The position numbers were made by a program, and so were the translations under genes. Below the pieces are notes generated by a model. It did no database searches and was not told where the DNA came from. It saw only the letters and a program-made list of their open reading frames with translations. A DNA stretch of 6,361 bases from an uncultured Collinsella sp. (GTDB taxonomy: Bacteria; Actinomycetota; Coriobacteriia; Coriobacteriales; Coriobacteriaceae), in the NCBI GenBank assembly GCA_902468045.1, contig CABQXG010000082.1, positions 1 through 6,361 on the forward strand, read 5' to 3'. How positions within the stretch are numbered: the first letter of the stretch is position 1; every line of letters begins with the position of its first letter. This document shows positions 5,178 through 6,361 of this stretch, piece by piece.

Positions 5178-5389
5178 TCGGGATCTACGAGCGCTCGCTT
5201 TGCCAGAGCTACGCCAGCGCCTACCGCCAGGGCATCCTGCTCGCAAAGACCGACGACGAGGCCGAGGCGCTTTCGATCGTCGAGTCGCTGACCGACGACA
5301 GCTACCAGTGCTTCGCGCTGCTGGAAGACGGGACCGTGCTCGACCTGCGTGGCCGGTTCCCCGGCTGCCTTGCGGGGGTGATGGCATGA
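5174..5389 (+). CDS. Hypothetical phage protein, 71 aa
   Basis: A 71-residue soluble protein of mixed character: a helical N-terminal half ('YERSLCQSYASAYRQGILLAKTDDEAEALSIVESL') and a likely beta hairpin, 'QCFALLEDGTVLDLRGRF' (45-62). GGAG at 5165-5168 lies five bases before the ATG, which overlaps the previous stop as ATGA; its own stop overlaps the next gene the same way. The ATGA junctions on both sides, the ribosome binding site and the operon's codon preferences support a real gene. No family is recognised. Confidence 0.72.
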   Translation: MIGIYERSLCQSYASAYRQGILLAKTDDEAEALSIVESLTDDSYQCFALLEDGTVLDLRGRFPGCLAGVMA

Positions 5390-5616
5390 GCTGCGAATAC
5401 TGCGAGGAAGGGCGAACCCTGTTCGCCAGTGCAGAGGGCCGCGCCTGCGACATCGACGACATATCGGTAGAGCGCCTGTGCGTGCTCGGCAAGGAAGGCC
5501 CCGCGAAGGAGCCGTACGTGATCGGCATCAGCCTCTACAACGGCGACTACTGCTACACGAAGGACATCAGCTACTGCCCGATGTGCGGCGCGAAGCTCGG
5601 AGGCGATGGCGCATGA
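5386..5616 (+). CDS. Small zinc-ribbon phage protein, 76 aa
   Basis: A 76-residue protein with C3-x2-C6 at the N-terminus and C64-x2-C67 ('YCPMCGAKL') near the C-terminus, which together make a likely four-cysteine zinc ribbon, as in many small phage proteins ending in 'CPMCG.KL'. The middle (25-62) is probably beta-rich. Two extra cysteines, C21 and C32, and C56 are present. The start overlaps the preceding stop (ATGA at 5386-5389), with a G-rich stretch at 5374-5380 as the likely ribosome binding site. Nucleic acid or protein binding is inferred from the zinc ribbon only. Confidence 0.8.
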   Translation: MSCEYCEEGRTLFASAEGRACDIDDISVERLCVLGKEGPAKEPYVIGISLYNGDYCYTKDISYCPMCGAKLGGDGA

Positions 5617-5822
5617 GCAAGGTCAAGTGCATGCGCTGCGACAAATGCGGCGAGTTGATTATCGGCGACGACCCCCACGGCACGTTCCGTGGGGCGCTTT
5701 GGCCCAGCGAAATCGAGAGCTTCGACCTGTGCCGCGATTGCAGCGTTGAGGTGCAGCGGTTCATTCACGGGAGAAACGAGGTGAAGGCTCATGAAGATCA
5801 AGAACACGATCAGGGAGATTAG
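5613..5822 (+). CDS. Small Cys-rich probable zinc-binding protein, 69 aa
   Basis: A 69-residue protein with a C6-x2-C9-x2-C12 cluster ('CMRCDKCG') and C40-x2-C43 ('CRDC'), a treble-clef or ribbon-like zinc site. A 'GDDPHGTFRGALWP' loop lies between the two knuckles, and the tail is a charged stretch rich in His, Glu and Asp. GGAGG at 5599-5603 precedes the ATG, which overlaps the previous stop as ATGA. Its last 32 bases overlap the next gene in another frame. A perfect 8-bp inverted repeat lies within the loop coding region (5673-5694). Family and function are unknown. Confidence 0.78.
   Translation: MSKVKCMRCDKCGELIIGDDPHGTFRGALWPSEIESFDLCRDCSVEVQRFIHGRNEVKAHEDQEHDQGD
5673..5694 (+). repeat. 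Perfect 8-bp inverted repeat within a coding sequence
   Basis: CCCCACGG (5673-5680) and CCGTGGGG (5687-5694) flank a six-base loop CACGTT, making a stable potential RNA hairpin. It is followed by CGCTTT rather than a T-run, so it is a poor intrinsic terminator. It encodes the loop between two cysteine pairs in the 69-aa protein. Confidence 0.65.
5778..5784 (+). promoter_or_regulatory. Consensus Shine-Dalgarno inside the 69-aa gene
   Basis: GAGGTGA lies six bases before the ATG at 5791 while still coding in the upstream gene. A TGA at 5782-5784 closes the downstream gene's frame, so 5791 is the earliest possible start, and the 32-base overlap is real. Confidence 0.8.
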
Positions 5823-6039
5823 GAAGTACAGAACACCGTCATGCATCAAGTGCATGCATTCGAGATTCAAGCCTTTCGACGGCACGACGATCTATTGCGC
5901 ATGCCCGGCGTTCCGCGACTACACGGAGCGAATGAAAGGCGAGACCTACGCCATCGCGAAATCTCGCCTCGTGCGCGGAACCAGGTGGTGTCGATTCGAG
6001 CAGAAACCGCCGAAGGCAGAGGACGGTGACGAGTCATGA
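5791..6039 (+). CDS. Small basic Cys-rich phage protein, 82 aa
   Basis: An 82-residue, basic-N-terminal protein with C18-x2-C21, C36-x-C38 and a later 'RWCRFE' cysteine (C67). The order CxxC...CxC...WCRFE looks like a small zinc-binding fold. It begins 32 bases inside the preceding gene behind a consensus GAGGTGA and ends in an ATGA overlap with the next gene. Codon use in the first third differs from its neighbours: arginine is AGG or AGA in most positions, proline and serine use CCG/TCA, and the DNA is locally less GC-rich. This hints at recent acquisition or at constraint from the overlapping gene. No function can be assigned; nucleic acid binding is plausible from the basic N-terminus and cysteines. 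Confidence 0.75.
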   Translation: MKIKNTIREIRKYRTPSCIKCMHSRFKPFDGTTIYCACPAFRDYTERMKGETYAIAKSRLVRGTRWCRFEQKPPKAEDGDES

Positions 6040-6356
6040 AAACCGTCGAGGCGCCGAAAAGTATCGAGCCGTGGCGCATCATCTGCGCGGCTCAAAGCGA
6101 GCCTGATTACAGCGAAGAGCGCTACATGTTGATCTACGCCGGCGATGGAAGCGACGACTATTACGACAAAGGCTACATCTTGCTGGAGGGCTGGCACTGC
6201 TCCTGCTACGACTGGCCCGAGGTTGATTGGGACGCCACCTATTACGAGGAAGACGAGCTGCTGAAGATTGCCGACATGCGCAAGCGCAACCCGTCGGACA
6301 GCGCCGAGCGCCGCTTCTTCATGCTCGTCGAGCAAGCATTGGGGGCGCACCAATGA
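6036..6356 (+). CDS. Acidic hypothetical phage protein with GWHCSCYDW motif, 106 aa
   Basis: A 106-residue, strongly acidic protein: about 23 Asp/Glu against 11 Lys/Arg by eye, rich in Tyr and Trp. The centre holds 'GYILLEGWHCSCYDWPEVDWDATYYEEDELL' features: the GWHCSCYDW motif at about residues 52-60 and a run of acidic/aromatic residues after it. I recall similar 'G.CSCYD' segments in phage proteins of unknown function, but have no search to confirm it. The start overlaps the previous stop as ATGA, with only weak ribosome binding sequence (GACGAG at 6028-6033), so coupling is likely. The acidity makes a DNA-mimic or inhibitor role conceivable, but nothing in the sequence proves it. Confidence 0.75.
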   Translation: MKTVEAPKSIEPWRIICAAQSEPDYSEERYMLIYAGDGSDDYYDKGYILLEGWHCSCYDWPEVDWDATYYEEDELLKIADMRKRNPSDSAERRFFMLVEQALGAHQ

Positions 6357-6361
6357 AGTAC
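6353..6361 (+). CDS. Start of the next gene (partial, 3 codons)
   Basis: An ATG at 6353 overlaps the preceding TGA as ATGA and reads M-K-Y to the window edge. The call rests only on the operon's repeated ATGA junction style and a G-run at 6341-6345 as a weak ribosome binding site. Confidence 0.4.

Noticed and set aside
1..6361. tRNA, rRNA, integrase, attachment site or insertion sequence
   Set aside because: No cloverleaf-like sequence, recombinase motif, transposase or terminal inverted repeats were seen; the space is almost fully occupied by coding genes.

Overview
This window is a tightly packed run of 15 complete genes plus a partial gene at each end, all on the + strand. There is no gap longer than about 40 bases, and no promoter or terminator is visible. 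It reads as the early (replication/recombination) operon of a temperate, siphovirus-like phage or prophage. The DNA is GC-rich, with strong C/G preference at third codon positions. Together with the gene order DUF1351 - ERF - small conserved protein - SSB - replisome organiser - DnaC-like loader - HNH, this fits a phage of a high-GC Gram-positive gut anaerobe such as the Eggerthellaceae/Coriobacteriia. The host assignment is inference; no host gene is present.

Layout. Bases 1-643 hold the tail of an unknown gene and two small unknown genes. Bases 636-2984 form the single-strand annealing recombination module: a DUF1351 coiled-coil protein, an ERF-family annealing protein with a C-terminal cysteine cluster, a small helical protein and an SSB with an intact acidic tip. 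Bases 3021-4326 form the replication-initiation module: a two-domain replisome organiser and a DnaC-like AAA+ helicase loader. No replicative helicase, primase or polymerase is encoded here, so the loader probably recruits host DnaB. Base 4323 onward carries an HNH-like endonuclease and then a string of very small genes (67-131 codons or so). Several of these encode Cys-rich, probably zinc-binding proteins, and one encodes a strongly acidic protein.

How the genes work together. ERF, SSB and the DUF1351 protein would process and anneal single strands for recombination or circularisation. The organiser would bind an origin and, with the loader, place the host helicase. The most interesting signal is inside the organiser gene. 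Five tandem 12-bp repeats (3255-3314) are followed by four purine-rich, AT-richer 12-bp repeats (3321-3368) and a GC hairpin (3371-3397). This arrangement resembles origins embedded in initiator genes, as in lambda O. Seven of the gene junctions are ATGA stop/start overlaps and others overlap by 8, 23 and 32 bases, so translational coupling is probably pervasive.

The loader has an unusual P-loop (Arg where the Gly before the Walker A Lys is expected), and the HNH protein appears to lack the middle Asn. These are the two protein-level oddities most worth checking.
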